Source: Oehlia diaphana
Lineage: Eukaryota > Glomeromycota > Glomeromycetes > Glomerales > Glomeraceae
Direction of reading: 5' to 3'
Length of the DNA: 49,365 nt
Assembly (NCBI GenBank): GCA_003833135.1
Contig: QZLH01000562.1
Span: 1 to 49,365 of the forward strand
The notes beneath the pieces are model-generated. The model did not search any database. It was given only the letters and a program-made list of their open reading frames with translations, and was not told the DNA's origin. Made by a program: the position numbers and the translations under genes. Each line of letters opens with the position of its first letter. The stretch's first letter is position 1. Positions 1 to 11,814 of the stretch are shown here, in pieces.

Positions 1-920
1 TTATTTAATATTATTATACTATAATTTGGTAAATATTTCTTTTAAATTAATATAATTCTTAGCACTTACTATATATATTAAAAATTTGTATCTCAATTTT
101 AAACGTAAATATCTCCAGATCCAATGATCCAATCAGTAAGCTCTTTTTTCGTTTATATAGACCAGATCAAGGGCTTTCCAAAGAGCATAAATTTATAAAA
201 AATGAATCAGTGGACCCCAAGATATTTGCATTTAAGCATGTTAAAAAGTTCATACTTCAACTTTAAACGTAAATATCTCTGAATCTAATGATTCAATTGG
301 CAAGCTCTTTTTTTGCCTATAAAGTCCAGAACAAGGGCTTTCCAACAAGCCTAAAATTATAAAAACGGATCAGTGAATCTTGATATATTTGCGTTTAAAG
401 ATGGTGATATAAACTCTGACATAAGAAAATTATTTTTATTGTTTGAAAGTATCTATTATAATACTATCCTTTATATGATATTTTTATTATAACTTTATAA
501 ACATTTATAGCTATTAAGACTATATAAATTTTTATTTTACTTTATATTTTATTAAAATATACTTACTTTTTAGAAATATATGTTAAAAATTCCATATATA
601 TGAGAAATGGGTTTTTTATTAGTGAAATGGGTTTTTTCACAGCTCTTTTACATTTAATAATTTTGCAAATGTAAATATTTGTTCAACTTATTATTTAGTC
701 AAGTGATCATCAATCAGATGATTTTTTGATATTACAAAACAATTTTAAGTAACAAAAAATTGTGAAAATCAATTCAATACCTCTTTAATGCAGAGTAAAC
801 AAATCAGCCCATATGATATGGAAAAACTCTTTCCTACTCCATTCAATTTATATAGTAGAACAAAGAGATAGAAATATTTTTCAAAAAAAATTTTATTAAA
901 ATTCTTTATTTTTTGCTGAC
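1..920. other. AT-rich gene-free flank 5' of the LINE
   Basis: No coding sequence is supportable here. The first 420 bases hold two diverged copies of a 150-bp module, listed separately. Bases 421-920 are low-complexity AT-rich DNA that could include the 5' untranslated region and promoter of the LINE, whose first plausible ATG is at 921. No target-site duplication or sharp 5' end of the LINE could be found. Confidence 0.5.
93..405. repeat. Diverged direct repeat, two units of about 150 bp
   Basis: Unit A (about 93-240) and unit B (about 256-405) share the same order of blocks: TTTAAACGTAAATATCTC, a segment ending in AAGCTCTTTTTT, then CAAGGGCTTTCCAA, then a stretch near ATCAGTG, then GATATTTGC or GATATATTTGCGTTTAA. 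They differ by scattered substitutions and small indels. The spacing is about 165 bp. No open reading frame spans them. This looks like a fragment of a dispersed or satellite-like repeat. Confidence 0.7.
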
Positions 921-2869
921 ATGAGTGATTCAACGAACAGGAATCCTTCCAGTCAGCCCCCAGTTTTTAAAGGTAGATAGAAAGACGGTGAAGACGATTA
1001 TACAGAAGTTTTCAGCAAAAAGAATAGTCGTAAAATGAAATAACAAGATAACAGAAGCCATAGCATGAATACCAGGTCAACTAGCTCTGAACCTACTGTA
1101 ATGATTGAACGGACTACCTACGACAAGTCGTCATATAGCCAAGCGGCTCACAATATTAACAAACCTATTTCATCAATTGAGAATCTGCAAGGCGGCCAAT
1201 AAGCTTAAACAAACACTCTGAACAAAATTGGCAATAATCAACAGTAAGATGATACCTCTATATAGATTGATAAAATAACTGATAACCAACAATCTCAGAA
1301 ACCTATCTCATCTAATGATAAATGGAACTTATACCTGTTACCAGAAAATCTAGATGATCAACCAAATGGCAACCTTCCTTTTAGGGCAAGAGCCCTTTTA
1401 GTAAAATCCTGGACAATAATAGGATTGCCAAAATGAAATTTCTTAAAAGTCAATTATATAAAGATTACGATATCGTAAAAATCACCACTATCTATCAAAA
1501 AAAAGATAAAGAAAATCTTTTTCAAATTGAATTTGACAATTAGAAACAATACGATAAATTCGTAAATGCTGAATTCAAGTTTATGGAAAATGATGAACCA
1601 ATCAAATTTCAAGTGAAGGACCTTGCAGAAAAAGCTGAAAAATTAAAAGAAAAAGAGACGCAGAAATCTCGTATTATTCAGGTTTTAGATATCCCTTTCA
1701 ACTTCAAACCATATGAAATATGTGCAGTATTTAGCAAATATGGACAAATAAAAGATTTATATACTCGAGTTAAAGGATTGTATCAATATGCTTATATCAG
1801 ATATGTAGATGAAAAAGATATCGAACCCTTCTACTTTTAATGGAGTTGCTATTTAGAACAACATACAGTAAAAGTGATTCTATTATTGTTAAATGAAGAA
1901 AGTAGAACGCAAAGATATAAATTTGTACTCAAACTCACTGGATTCCCATTTGGTACAACTGGCAGAGAAGTTAATGAACTTCTTAAAAGATCAGGTGCTA
2001 AAAGTGTAGTCATTCCTAGAAATTCAAAAAATTATAATTTATTGAAATACGCAATGATATATTTTCTAATGAGGATATTTGGAGTGAAGCTGCAAGTTTA
2101 GAACTCAAAATTAAAGGTGACACTCTTTTTTTGGCTTACTCCTGATGAAAAAGCCTGTCATACGTGTAGTTCACCAGAACATATTGCCAAAGATTGTGAT
2201 AAAGAACGACAAATCAAACCCAAATATCTGAATCGAACACAAGCACTTAATTAATTCAAAAATAAGAAAAGACCTTTTTCATACGCTGATGCTGCAAAAG
2301 GAGGTAATAATAATCGATGTATGCAACAATGTTGCCCTAGTAACAGTTGAAGAGAATGGAACAAACAAAATATTATTCATGATAGTCCATATATCGGTAA
2401 TCAAAATAAAAATAATAATCGTCAAGGGTCCCAAGATAATGCAATTTAACAAGATTTTAATGACCTTCATCAAGCAATGAACCAAGTTTTCGCACAATTC
2501 CAATCACTTCAAAGAGATAATAAATTACTACATGAAGAATTTCGTGCATGTAGAAACAAACAACAATCGAAACATCAACAAACTAATAGAACAATTCTTA
2601 GAAATCCTAATCAACAATCAAAAGAAAAGGCAACTGTTTCATTCAATAATAATAATAAACGCGTTCATATTGAAGATACTGGAACTTCATCTGATTCTGG
2701 AATGGATGAGTTTGAAGATAAATTATCCAAATCTGATTAAAAAATAGAACAAAACATGACTTTATTAACCCAAATCGTTAAACAACTCGATGCCCTTTCA
2801 TCTAAAATTACACCTTCTTCTAATATGGCAGAATTGGAAGATGGAGAGAATGCTACAAAGAAAGATTAA
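921..2869 (+). pseudogene. LINE ORF1 remnant: RRM-like and CCHC nucleic-acid-binding protein
   Basis: The likely start is ATG 921, and the reading frame shifts between about 1380 and 1430. Two RRM-like segments follow: one with IIQVLDIP and YQYAYIRYV (about 1670-1810), the second around 1915-2065 with YKFVLKLTGFPF. Another frameshift lies between about 2060 and 2120. A perfect C-x2-C-x4-H-x4-C knuckle is at 2156-2197 (CHTCSSPEHIAKDC). The tail is rich in Q, N and K. In-frame stops are at 978, 1041, 1200, 1206, 1245, 1263, 1541, 1838, 2252, 2447 and 2738 (all TAA or TAG) and one TGA at 2348. The stop at 2867 may be the natural end. The family role is binding of element RNA in the retrotransposition particle. 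This copy cannot make the full protein under the standard code. Confidence 0.75.
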
Positions 2870-5490
2870 TATCTTTCTAGTATAATTTAATAATTTTTAA
2901 TGATAGTACAAAAAATTCCACAAAAAAAGAAAAAAAGAAAAAAAATTTTTCCTGCCACAATAGAAACTAATATTAATATCAACAAACAACAAAATAATTT
3001 ATTTGAAAACAACAAAAGACCACTATCACAAAATATTAACAAATACCCCTATCTTAATGTAGCGACTATTAATGTGAAAGGTCTTACTATTAAAAAACGA
3101 CAATTTATTTTAAACTTAATGGATGAAAAGAAAATTAATATTCTGGGAATTTCTGAAACTTCTTTGAAAAATTCAGAAGCAAAATATATTTACAATAATA
3201 TTATAAATAAATATATATCTTATTTCACAAACACAACAGATGATCATCATGTAGGGTCTGGAACAGGTCTAATTCTTTCTAGATCATTAGATAATCACGT
3301 TTTCAATAAATTTGAATTTAAAGGACGAATTTTAACATTAGATCTTCAATTTAAAGGAAATTTAAAAATTCGAATTATACAATGTTACCTATCAACATAA
3401 AATCACGCATTTTTATCTCATAAAGATTATAATTGTGAAATTGAAGCAAACAGAAAAAATTACGAAATTATCATAATAGGAGATCTTAATAACCATTATG
3501 ATACCTTTTTGAAGCGAAAACTATAAGGGAAAAAAGTGAAACAAAAATATCGTATATTTGAATATTTAAAAAACGTAATGATGTTTGACACTACAAATCT
3601 ATTATATGATATCACAGATGAAAATCCTCGATCAACATTCAATGCAAAGCGAAACAATGTCAACATATCTACTCGTATAGATTATATATGGACATCACAT
3701 TTTCTAGCATTACAATTGAACCATCAAAACTTTATAAATCAGATATTATCAAAACAGATCATCTAATGGTATTAAATCAATTCTTTGCATAAGAAATTAT
3801 TGGATTAAAACAATTAGTGAAACTTAAATAACAAAAAAAAATGGAAAATAATATATACATATGATGATATGATGGAACAAGACTGGTTGAATTATAAAGA
3901 AGAAACAGCTAAACTTTTCGTTGATAAAGATCAGTTAATATCACAAAACATCAATGATTTAAATAAAAAGTGGTTAAACTTCTAAAAGAAATTAATTAAT
4001 CTGACTTTACAATCACATGATAGGAAAAATTCACGAGATACAATTATTAAATAAAGAAAAGTTATGCTTAATAGGAAAAAAACAAATTATTTTAAAGAGT
4101 CAAAATCTTATCAACACATGTGCTTCATAAGAAACCTCACTAGAAAGTTAAGAAGAATTTTAAAATCTCAAAATAATAGTTTTTTTAATCTTGATCACAT
4201 GAGCAAAGTGCGTAAATTATTCACAAAATCTGAAAGCGTCAAAAAAATAGTGCTTAATAATAGACAAAAGACAACATTAATGGATATTATGAATGAAGTT
4301 AAGTTAGTTTCTACCGTTTTACCTCATGATATCACCTCTGATAATATTGCTGAATATTTATATGATCTTATAACAATTAATGATTTATTAATTGTACAAT
4401 ACAAGGCTGATTTAATTCAATACAAAAATACTCAGATTAAAGATTTTATGCAAAATAGATGTGATGACTTAATGAACGACAAAAAGAAAATGATTAATTT
4501 ACTTATAAATCAAGAAATTAAATCAATTGTAATAAATAGAGTTATAGTGACAAAAAATAATGAAGAAACTTTAAAATCTGCATCAGAATGTATTAAGAAT
4601 GAAATTAATGCACACTTCCAAAACATAAATTAATTTCTGGAATATGGGTGGACCAATATTCGCTAAAAGTAGATATCAACATTAATATTTATGAAGGACT
4701 TATGGACCATATTATACAAGAGGAGGTGGATTATCATATATCTATTCTTCCAAATGGTAAAGCATCAGACCCTTCTAAAATTTCATATGAAATGATCAAG
4801 CATAGTAGTGCTGAAATGAAATCGTTCATTACAAACTATTTAAATGAATGTTTAACTCTAAGAAAAATTCCAAAAGAATGGAAACTAGCTGATCTATACC
4901 CTATTCCTAAACTTAAACCTTGGGATTGTAAACTAGTCAACACTCGTCCAATTGTTTTGTTAGAAACAATTAGAAAATTATTTGTATCGATATTAAATAG
5001 AAGATGTAGTAAGATCTTTAAAGATAACAATATATCAAAAGGCAATCAATTTGCTGAATTAGAAGGAAATTTTACATTTGAGCCAATTAGGATAATCAAA
5101 GAAATTATACAAGATGCAATTGAAAATAAAAAAGAATTATGGATTTTAGCTCTTGACATGGCTAAAGCATACGATAGAGTTAATATTCATATGTTGAAAA
5201 AAGCAATGGAAAGATTAAAATTGCCAGATAGTTTTATTTCAATTATCTGTGATTTATTCTTAGAATGGAAAAATCAAGTTTTTACTACTGTAGGAAAAAC
5301 TAATCCTTATGACGTATTAACAGGAATAGACCAAGGAGAAATTATTTCGCCACTCCTTTGGTGCATCTATTACGATCCTTTACTCTGCCAATTACAATAA
5401 GATAACCATGATTATGAACTAACAGCGAAATACAAAAAAGATATATATTCTTATCCAATTAAAGAAACAATTATATTTCCTGGAAAAGCA

Positions 5491-6432
5491 TAGGGCTCCG
5501 ATCGGTTCGGTTCGATACAGTTTTTGCCAAAACCGAAACTGAACCGAATTGATCAGTAACAGTATTGTTAATTACCGAAACTGATCGGTTTCGGTAATCA
5601 TCAGTACCGAAACTGACCGGTAATTACCGAAAACTGAACTGATTTACCGATTCATTATCGGTTCGATTTTTAACGTTTTCGCAATGTTATTTATTAAAAA
5701 AACGTGCGAAAACATGAAATTATTAATAAAAAATGTTTTCGCAACGTTTTCTATTAAAAGAATTAAAAAAACGTTGCGAAAACGTTTTTTATTAAGCAAT
5801 TTAATAAAAAAAAATGGTTTCACAACGTTTTTTGTTAAAACAATTAAAAAACGTTGTGAAATGTTTTTTATTATTAAATTACTTGATAAATAACATTTTC
5901 GCAATGTTTTTTATTAAAACAATTAAAAACGTTTGCGAAAAACGTTTTTTTTATAAAATTATTAATAAAAAACGTTTTGCAACATTTTTTGTTCAAATAA
6001 TTAAAAATATTGCGAAAAACGTTTTTTATTGCCAAATTACATGTTAAAAAACGTTTCGAAATATTTTTTAACAGTTTCAATAAAAAAACGTTGCGAAACG
6101 TTTTTTAACAGTTTCAATAAAAAAATGTTGCGAAACATTTTTTTATACATGTTAAAAATGTTTCGCAACGTTTTTTAACTATTTTGATAAAAAAACGTTG
6201 CGAAATGTTTTTTTATTTATTAATTTTACATGTTAAAAAACGTTTCATAACGTTTTTTAACTTCGGTAAATCGGTTCGATAAATCGCAAAACCGATACCG
6301 AAACCGCAGTTACTGAAACCGATCGATAATTTACCGAATAGTTTGGTTTCGGTAAATTGCAAAACCGAAACCGATCCGATACCAAAACCGATCGGTTCGG
6401 TTCGGTATTTACCGATACTGATCAGAGCCCTA
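5491..6432. mobile_element. hAT-like non-autonomous DNA element (942 bp) with 8-bp target duplication
   Basis: The element begins TAGGGCTCCGATCGG and ends with the inverted form of TAGGGCTCTGATCAG; 12 of the first 13 positions match. It is flanked by the exact 8-bp direct repeat GAAAAGCA (5483-5490 and 6433-6440). Removing the element and one repeat restores continuous reverse-transcriptase reading from PGKA into YMDD, which fixes the borders. An 8-bp duplication and a TAGGG terminus are typical of hAT transposons. There is no transposase, so it needed one in trans. Sub-terminal regions carry repeated GGTTTCGGTA/TACCGAAACC units, and the centre is an array of hairpins. Confidence 0.88.
5660..6262. 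repeat. Array of alternating inverted AACGTTTTCGCAA-type units
   Basis: Inside the hAT-like element, short units related to AACGTTTTCGCAACG and their reverse complements (for example TTGCGAAAACGTTTTTTATT) alternate about ten times. They are separated by T-rich or A-rich spacers such as TTTTTATTAA. Each adjacent pair can form a stem. Apparent reading frames on both strands across this array are repeat artefacts. Confidence 0.75.
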
Positions 6433-7166
6433 GAAAAGCATACATGGATGACACTACATTATTGGCAAAAAATCAAGCTCAATTAGAATTAATGTTAGAA
6501 ACTGCGAACGAATTTTATATATTGAACGATATCAAAATTAACAAAGAAAAATCAGAATTATTGTTAAAAAAGATAGAAAAAAGTTATAACTATTTAGATA
6601 AGTTATCTATTAAATTTGGACTAGATTATATCAATATCACACCTAAAGAACCTACAGAATCAATTAGAATTTTAGGCGTTTAGTTCAATATAAACAACAA
6701 TAAAAAATTCATTCTCCAACAAGCAAAATCAGAAGTTACAAAATTAGTTGATAGCGTCAAATATAAGAGAATTACAGATAAGCAATTGCAATATATTTTT
6801 AATGCTCTTATTATACCTATGATAGAATATCGAACTCAAGTTACTATTCTTGAGAAACGAGAATGTAATATGATTATGTTACCATTTAGGAAAATTTTTA
6901 GACAAAAATTATCTTTATCAGTGCGTGTGCCTACAGCTATAATTGAACATAATTTGATTTATAACATAAAGAATGTAGCAGATAATTAATTACAAGCTAA
7001 GGGTACAAATTTTTTAATTCAACTGAACAATAAAGGATTGCTAGGAAAAATTACAAAACTACGTCTTAAACAACTTCAAAATAAATTTTGGATTGAAGAT
7101 AACATAGTATTGAATTTTCCTTTTGATAATAATTTGTATTTAATTTTTTACAATCTGAATAGATAA

Positions 7167-8156
7167 TTTTAACTTCAATTATATTTTTATAATTATATAA
7201 AATCTAATTAATAAATAAAATTACATGTATATTAAAAAAAAAATTACAAATTATCAAATACTTTTTTTTAATATATATGTAATACAATCTATTAAAAGAA
7301 TTTTAATTACATATATTTTTATTATAATTAGTGTTTTATATAAATTAATTTATAATATTTAAAAAATAAATTTTGAAGTTTACTTTATAATGTATATATA
7401 TTAATAAAGCAAATATGTTTTAAAAAATCAAAAATAGAAATAATATAATATAAAAAATAATTTTTAAAAAGAAAATAAAGGTGATTTTTGTAAAAAAATA
7501 TTTTCTAAGAATAAACAAAATTTATCTTCAGAGATATAATTTCTGCTTTGCTTTATTTTTATTATATAAATATTATTTTTAAATATATTATTTGTAATTT
7601 ATCATAATTATAGCATAGTTGTATAAATTATTGACTTTTTTTTTTAAAGTATAGGTTGTATAGTTCCCTTGGAGTAGTATTACTAGCATCACTTAACGGT
7701 TATAATTCGGGCCAAAATTATAAATCACGTGAAGTGTAAAGTTGCGGATACTAATATACTTATATATTAAGTCTAACCAAACCCCAGGTAATTTTATAAG
7801 TATTTCATATAGTCAAATGAGATGCGTCAAAATGGCTAGTCAAAAAATGAACAATCTGTATATGTTCAACAATTAGTTAAAACTGTACGACTGTTCTTTT
7901 TTTTTGAAACTCTGAAAGTAATAAGACGTTATTTCTATAAAAGGGGATGCCGCGAAATTCGTATTATTAGAATGTTGAATATTATAGAAGTTACTTTCAA
8001 AAAATTTCAGATACGATTCCTTTTCCCAACCTTTCATCAGCGAAAATAACTTGCACTAAAAATTATACGAGCATTGTAGTGCACTTAATAAGAGCTATTT
8101 AAAGAACTCATAGGAATATAAGAGGATAGCAAACAATAAATACTAAAGACCAACAA
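7167..8156. other. AT-rich intergenic region upstream of the RasGAP gene
   Basis: No gene is supportable. Bases 7167-7650 are low-complexity and may include the 3' untranslated part of the LINE. Bases 7650-8156 are less AT-biased and probably hold the promoter and 5' untranslated region of the RasGAP gene starting at 8157. No clear promoter motif could be assigned. Confidence 0.4.
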
Positions 8157-11100
8157 ATGGAACGTCAAAGCATTTTAGCAAGTTTTGGAATTCCCATCTC
8201 ACCAGGTTCACGTCCCCTAAATAGAAATGCTCAACGAAGAGACACAGCAGGATCTCTTGCTGGTCGTTCCAGCACGAGATATTCTGTAACAGCACTATAC
8301 TCTATGGCTGCAGAACAGGACATAGAAGTTGAAGATGATTTAGCGAAAGGTAGAATATTGACTTCAAATTATGTGTATTTCTACGCGTGATACGATTACC
8401 TTAGTGGAGAATTGAATATTCGTCAATTTATCATGAAATTATAATCATTTATTTAGAAAATTATTACGTGTTTTATATAGGAATTGTGAATGGAAATATA
8501 TTTAATTACGCGAAAAAATACAGTACAAATTGCAATTCTTATGCAAAAATTTTTTCTTATTTTAGCACAAAAACGATTACGAGATTTAAAAGGCCGAATT
8601 TCAGCACAATCCAAAAAAAATTTCGTTCTGGAACGAGATGTTCGCTATTTGGATTCACGAATTGCCTTATTAATCGCAAACAGAATGGCATTAGATGAGG
8701 TTGTTTAATTTAATTAATTTTGTTTAAAATTTTTTTAAAAAAATTAAATTTGTATTTATCTACAATATAGAAACAAGAAGTTGAAAGTCATTTTGAAGAA
8801 TCAGATCAACAAGTTTTTGCTTTCCCAGATCATCGTAAAATGAATCAATATGGGAATCTTTTTTTCCTCCTTCAAACCGAACCGCGACATATTGCAAATT
8901 TATGTCGTCTAGTAAGTTTAACGGAGATTGATACTTTGCTTCAAACTGTAATGTTTACACTGTATGGGAATCAATATGAAAGCAGAGAAGAACATTTATT
9001 ATTAACAATGTTTCAGGTAAGTTTTTATGTCTACAATGAAAAAGATACAAAATTTATATTGAATTTTTCTTTTCATGTAGTCTGTTCTATCAGCACAATT
9101 TGAAACCACAAATGACTTCAATTCCCTCCTTCGAGCAAATACGCCTGTATCACGTATGATGACAACATATACTCGTAGAGGCCCTGGGCAGGGCTATCTG
9201 AAAGCTGTGCTTTCGGAACGAATAAATAGTCTGATAGAATGTAAGGACTTAAATTTAGAAATTAATCCACTAAAAGTATATGAACAGATGGTAAAAAAAA
9301 TCGAGGAAGATAATGGTTCATTACCGCCCGAACTTCCACGCGCTGTTACACCTGATGTTGCCGCGGCCAATGCCGATGTTCAAGCTATTATAGCACCTCG
9401 CATAAAAATGTTAATAGACATTGCGAACTCTTTCATCACAACTATAATACAGTCTATCGAACAAGTGCCGTATGGTATTCGATGGATTTGTAAACAAATT
9501 AAATCGTTAACGAAGGTAAGTTTTACATTTCAACTTAACCTATTTTACGAATATCTTATACACTAATTATTTTTTAACACATTGTAGCGAAAATATCCTG
9601 ATGCAACAGAATTTATGATATGTACATTAATCGGTGGATTTTTCTTCTTGAGATTTGTCAATCCAGCCATTGTCACACCACAAACATATATGTTAGTTGA
9701 TGGAAATCCAGGCAAACATCCAATACGAACATTGACTCTGGTATTTTATGGATTTTTATTTAATAATATGTATTTTAAGCGCATTTTATTTATGATTATT
9801 TCTTTCTCTTTATTGATAGATTGCCAAGATGATACAAAATTTGGCAAATAAGCCTTCTTATTCAAAGGAAGAATTTATGATGATGTTGAATCCTTTTATT
9901 GAGAGTAATAAACAGAGAATAAATAAATTTTTATTGGAATTGTGCGAAGTGGGCGATTTTTATGAGAGTTTAGAAGTACGTTCTATTGAAAATCATAATT
10001 TTTAGAGTTGTAAATAATATTGATTTATTTATTAATTATGTTATGTATATTCTTTAGATGGATCAATATGTGGCTCTTTCAAAAAAGGACTTAATGTTAC
10101 AAATAACGTTGAATGAGATATACAACACACATGCATTATTATTGCAACATTTGGAAGTTTTGGTATATATAATTTCTTTAAATTTGATATTTATTCTTTT
10201 AGGGAAATATTTATTTGAACTTCTTTATATAGGCACCATCAGACAAGAATCATTTACGCATAATTTTGGAAGAAATTGGTACAGCCCCAGCTCAGGTTCC
10301 TAGAAAAGAAAATAAAATTGTTGAGCTTCCATTATTTAGTCGTTGGGAGACACCTATACAAGGTTTGCGATAATTTGTGATTATTTGTGATGTTTTGACA
10401 ATATTATTTACACAACACTCAACCTTATAGATATCGCCACAGCACTTATGTCCGACAATAACGTGACACAAAATGATATTTTATATATGGAAACGAAATC
10501 AATTTTTGTGCAAATTATTCGATCTATACCGCGAATCGCTAATAAACAAAATATTGATTTGGCTGCGGTAGCTGAAATGGCAGCAACTGCAAAAGATGCC
10601 ACTCTTGTTCGCAAAGGAATTAAAGTTAAAGAAATGCTTCGAGAACTTGAAGAAGCTCATGTGATTAACCGAAGAGATGGATATAAACTTATGACCGAAG
10701 AAGTTGCACAAGAATTAGTTCATCTTGGTAATCTTCGAGAAAAGGTCAACGAAGAAATAAGATCTCTTGAGACTGTTTATAAAACAATCTGTGATCATAA
10801 TAATTATCTAAGAAGTCAATTGGATAGTTATAAAGCATATTTACTGAATGTTAGACAACAGGATGCCAAAGGAGGACCTGGTGCAAGTGTGGTAAAATTG
10901 GGCGGTAAAGAAAAAAGTCAAAAGATAAAGGTATTGGGTCCGTACAAATTTACACACACCAATTTAGAAAAAGATGGGATTATAGTTGAAACAAGTGTAC
11001 CTGAGAATAGGTGGGTTTTTCAATTAAGATAAAATTTTTTAATTTTATGTTTCATATATCCTTAACTTCATTTTTTAAAAAATTAGGCGACAAAATATTT

Positions 11101-11400
11101 TTTTCAATATAACATCACCTGTTCCTGGAACATTTATTATTGCATTGCATTATAAGGGACGTGATGCTCCAATTTTAGAGATGGACCTTAAATTAGACGA
11201 TCTTCTAGAAAAGGTACATAGATTATTTTATTAAGAATTACTTTAAATAAAAATACATGATAAAGCATTAACCCTTTTATTATTGTGCTTATTTTTAGCA
11301 ACAAGATAACATACTATCTCTTGATCTTGAATATGTTCAACTTAATGTTTCCAAGCTATTACAATTGTTGAACAAAACATTCTCTAAAAGAAAGGCATAA
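8157..11400 (+). CDS. IQGAP-related Ras GTPase-activating protein (Gap1/Sar1-like)
   Basis: Exons: 8157-8349, 8566-8699, 8771-9016, 9081-9515, 9588-9740, 9820-9975, 10058-10162, 10233-10362, 10431-11010, 11087-11213, 11299-11400; 786 aa. The protein accelerates GTP hydrolysis by Ras-type GTPases at the membrane or cortex. The N-terminus is short and coiled-coil-like. The RasGAP domain covers about residues 120-430, with [12 protein letters not shown] (exon 4; Arg codon 9132-9134 sits where the arginine finger is expected), an IQGAP-like RRGPGQGYL stretch, and the hallmark [10 protein letters not shown] (exon 5). The RasGAP C-terminal domain fills exons 9-11. There is no calponin-homology domain and no IQ motif. 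The length is close to that of fission yeast Gap1 as I recall it. The exon 2 donor (GTTGTT) is weak. It converges on the dioxygenase gene. Confidence 0.9.
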
Positions 11401-11814
11401 AATTTAACTATTTAGAATTATGGTTTTACTCATTTCCATTAATATTTAATTTTTTTTTATATTTTAATTTTTATTGTATTATTAATTTTATGTAGAATTT
11501 CTCACAATCATTAATCTCATATTACTTGAACAAAAAATATTTTCATTTTTCATTTTCATTTTGATAGTCATTTTTGCACTTATTTCTGCAAATTTCACAT
11601 CTTTAATTTCATTTTTAATGTTCTTATAGCCAACATTATTTCACTTAATTATCATTTCTTTGTTGTCATCTAATATCATTCCTAATATTAAAAATACATT
11701 TTGTTTATATTTAAAATATTTAAAATTTTAATATCGTGCAATATTGTGTAAAAAGTTTCGAATGAATCTTATTTCAGAGGCATATATTTTAACATGTTTA
11801 TCGTAATAAAATAA
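11401..11814. other. Intergenic region between convergent genes
   Basis: This 414-bp AT-rich stretch between the RasGAP stop and the dioxygenase stop presumably holds both 3' untranslated regions. No further gene or repeat is seen. Confidence 0.5.

Larger units (their letters stand above)
921..7166 (+). mobile_element. Degenerate LINE (non-LTR retrotransposon)
   Basis: This is a two-ORF non-LTR element. ORF1 has RRM-like folds and a CCHC zinc knuckle; ORF2 has an APE-type endonuclease followed by a reverse transcriptase with recognisable motifs A, B and C. No LTRs are seen. The copy is dead: about 21 in-frame TAA/TAG codons, one TGA, several frameshifts (some in A or T runs) and a 942-bp DNA-transposon insertion in the catalytic core. 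The 3' boundary is set at the last in-frame stop (7164-7166); AT-rich sequence follows, with no clear poly(A) tail or target duplication. The clade cannot be assigned by eye. Confidence 0.85.
2900..7166 (+). pseudogene. LINE ORF2 remnant: endonuclease and reverse transcriptase, interrupted
   Basis: The endonuclease part covers about 3050-3770: the strand ATINVKGL, the ISETSL segment, GDLNNHYDT near 3480, RIDYIW near 3680, and a TDHLMV end that reads in the next frame after a frameshift near 3700. The reverse transcriptase part has motif A (LDMAKAYDRV, Asp codon 5155), motif B (DQGEIISPLLW, from 5329) and motif C (YMDD, from 6441). A hAT-like insertion at 5491-6432 separates motifs B and C. 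In-frame TAA/TAG codons are at 3398, 3524, 3790, 3829, 3983, 4052, 4631, 5398, 6681 and 6987. Further frameshifts are near 3840 (nine A residues) and 4640. The C-terminal part reads to the stop at 7164. Function is lost unless the stops are decoded, and the insertion alone is fatal. Confidence 0.82.

Noticed and set aside
2279..2503. Minus-strand frame within LINE ORF1
   Set aside because: Antisense to the LINE protein region, no recognisable features.
5644..6080. Several overlapping frames on both strands, rich in F, N, K and I
   Set aside because: They fall inside the hairpin array of the hAT-like element; the same words translate on both strands, so they are repeat artefacts.
7650..7745. 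tRNA-like stretch upstream of the RasGAP gene
   Set aside because: No acceptor stem pairing and no proper T-loop GGTTCRANNCC; not a tRNA.
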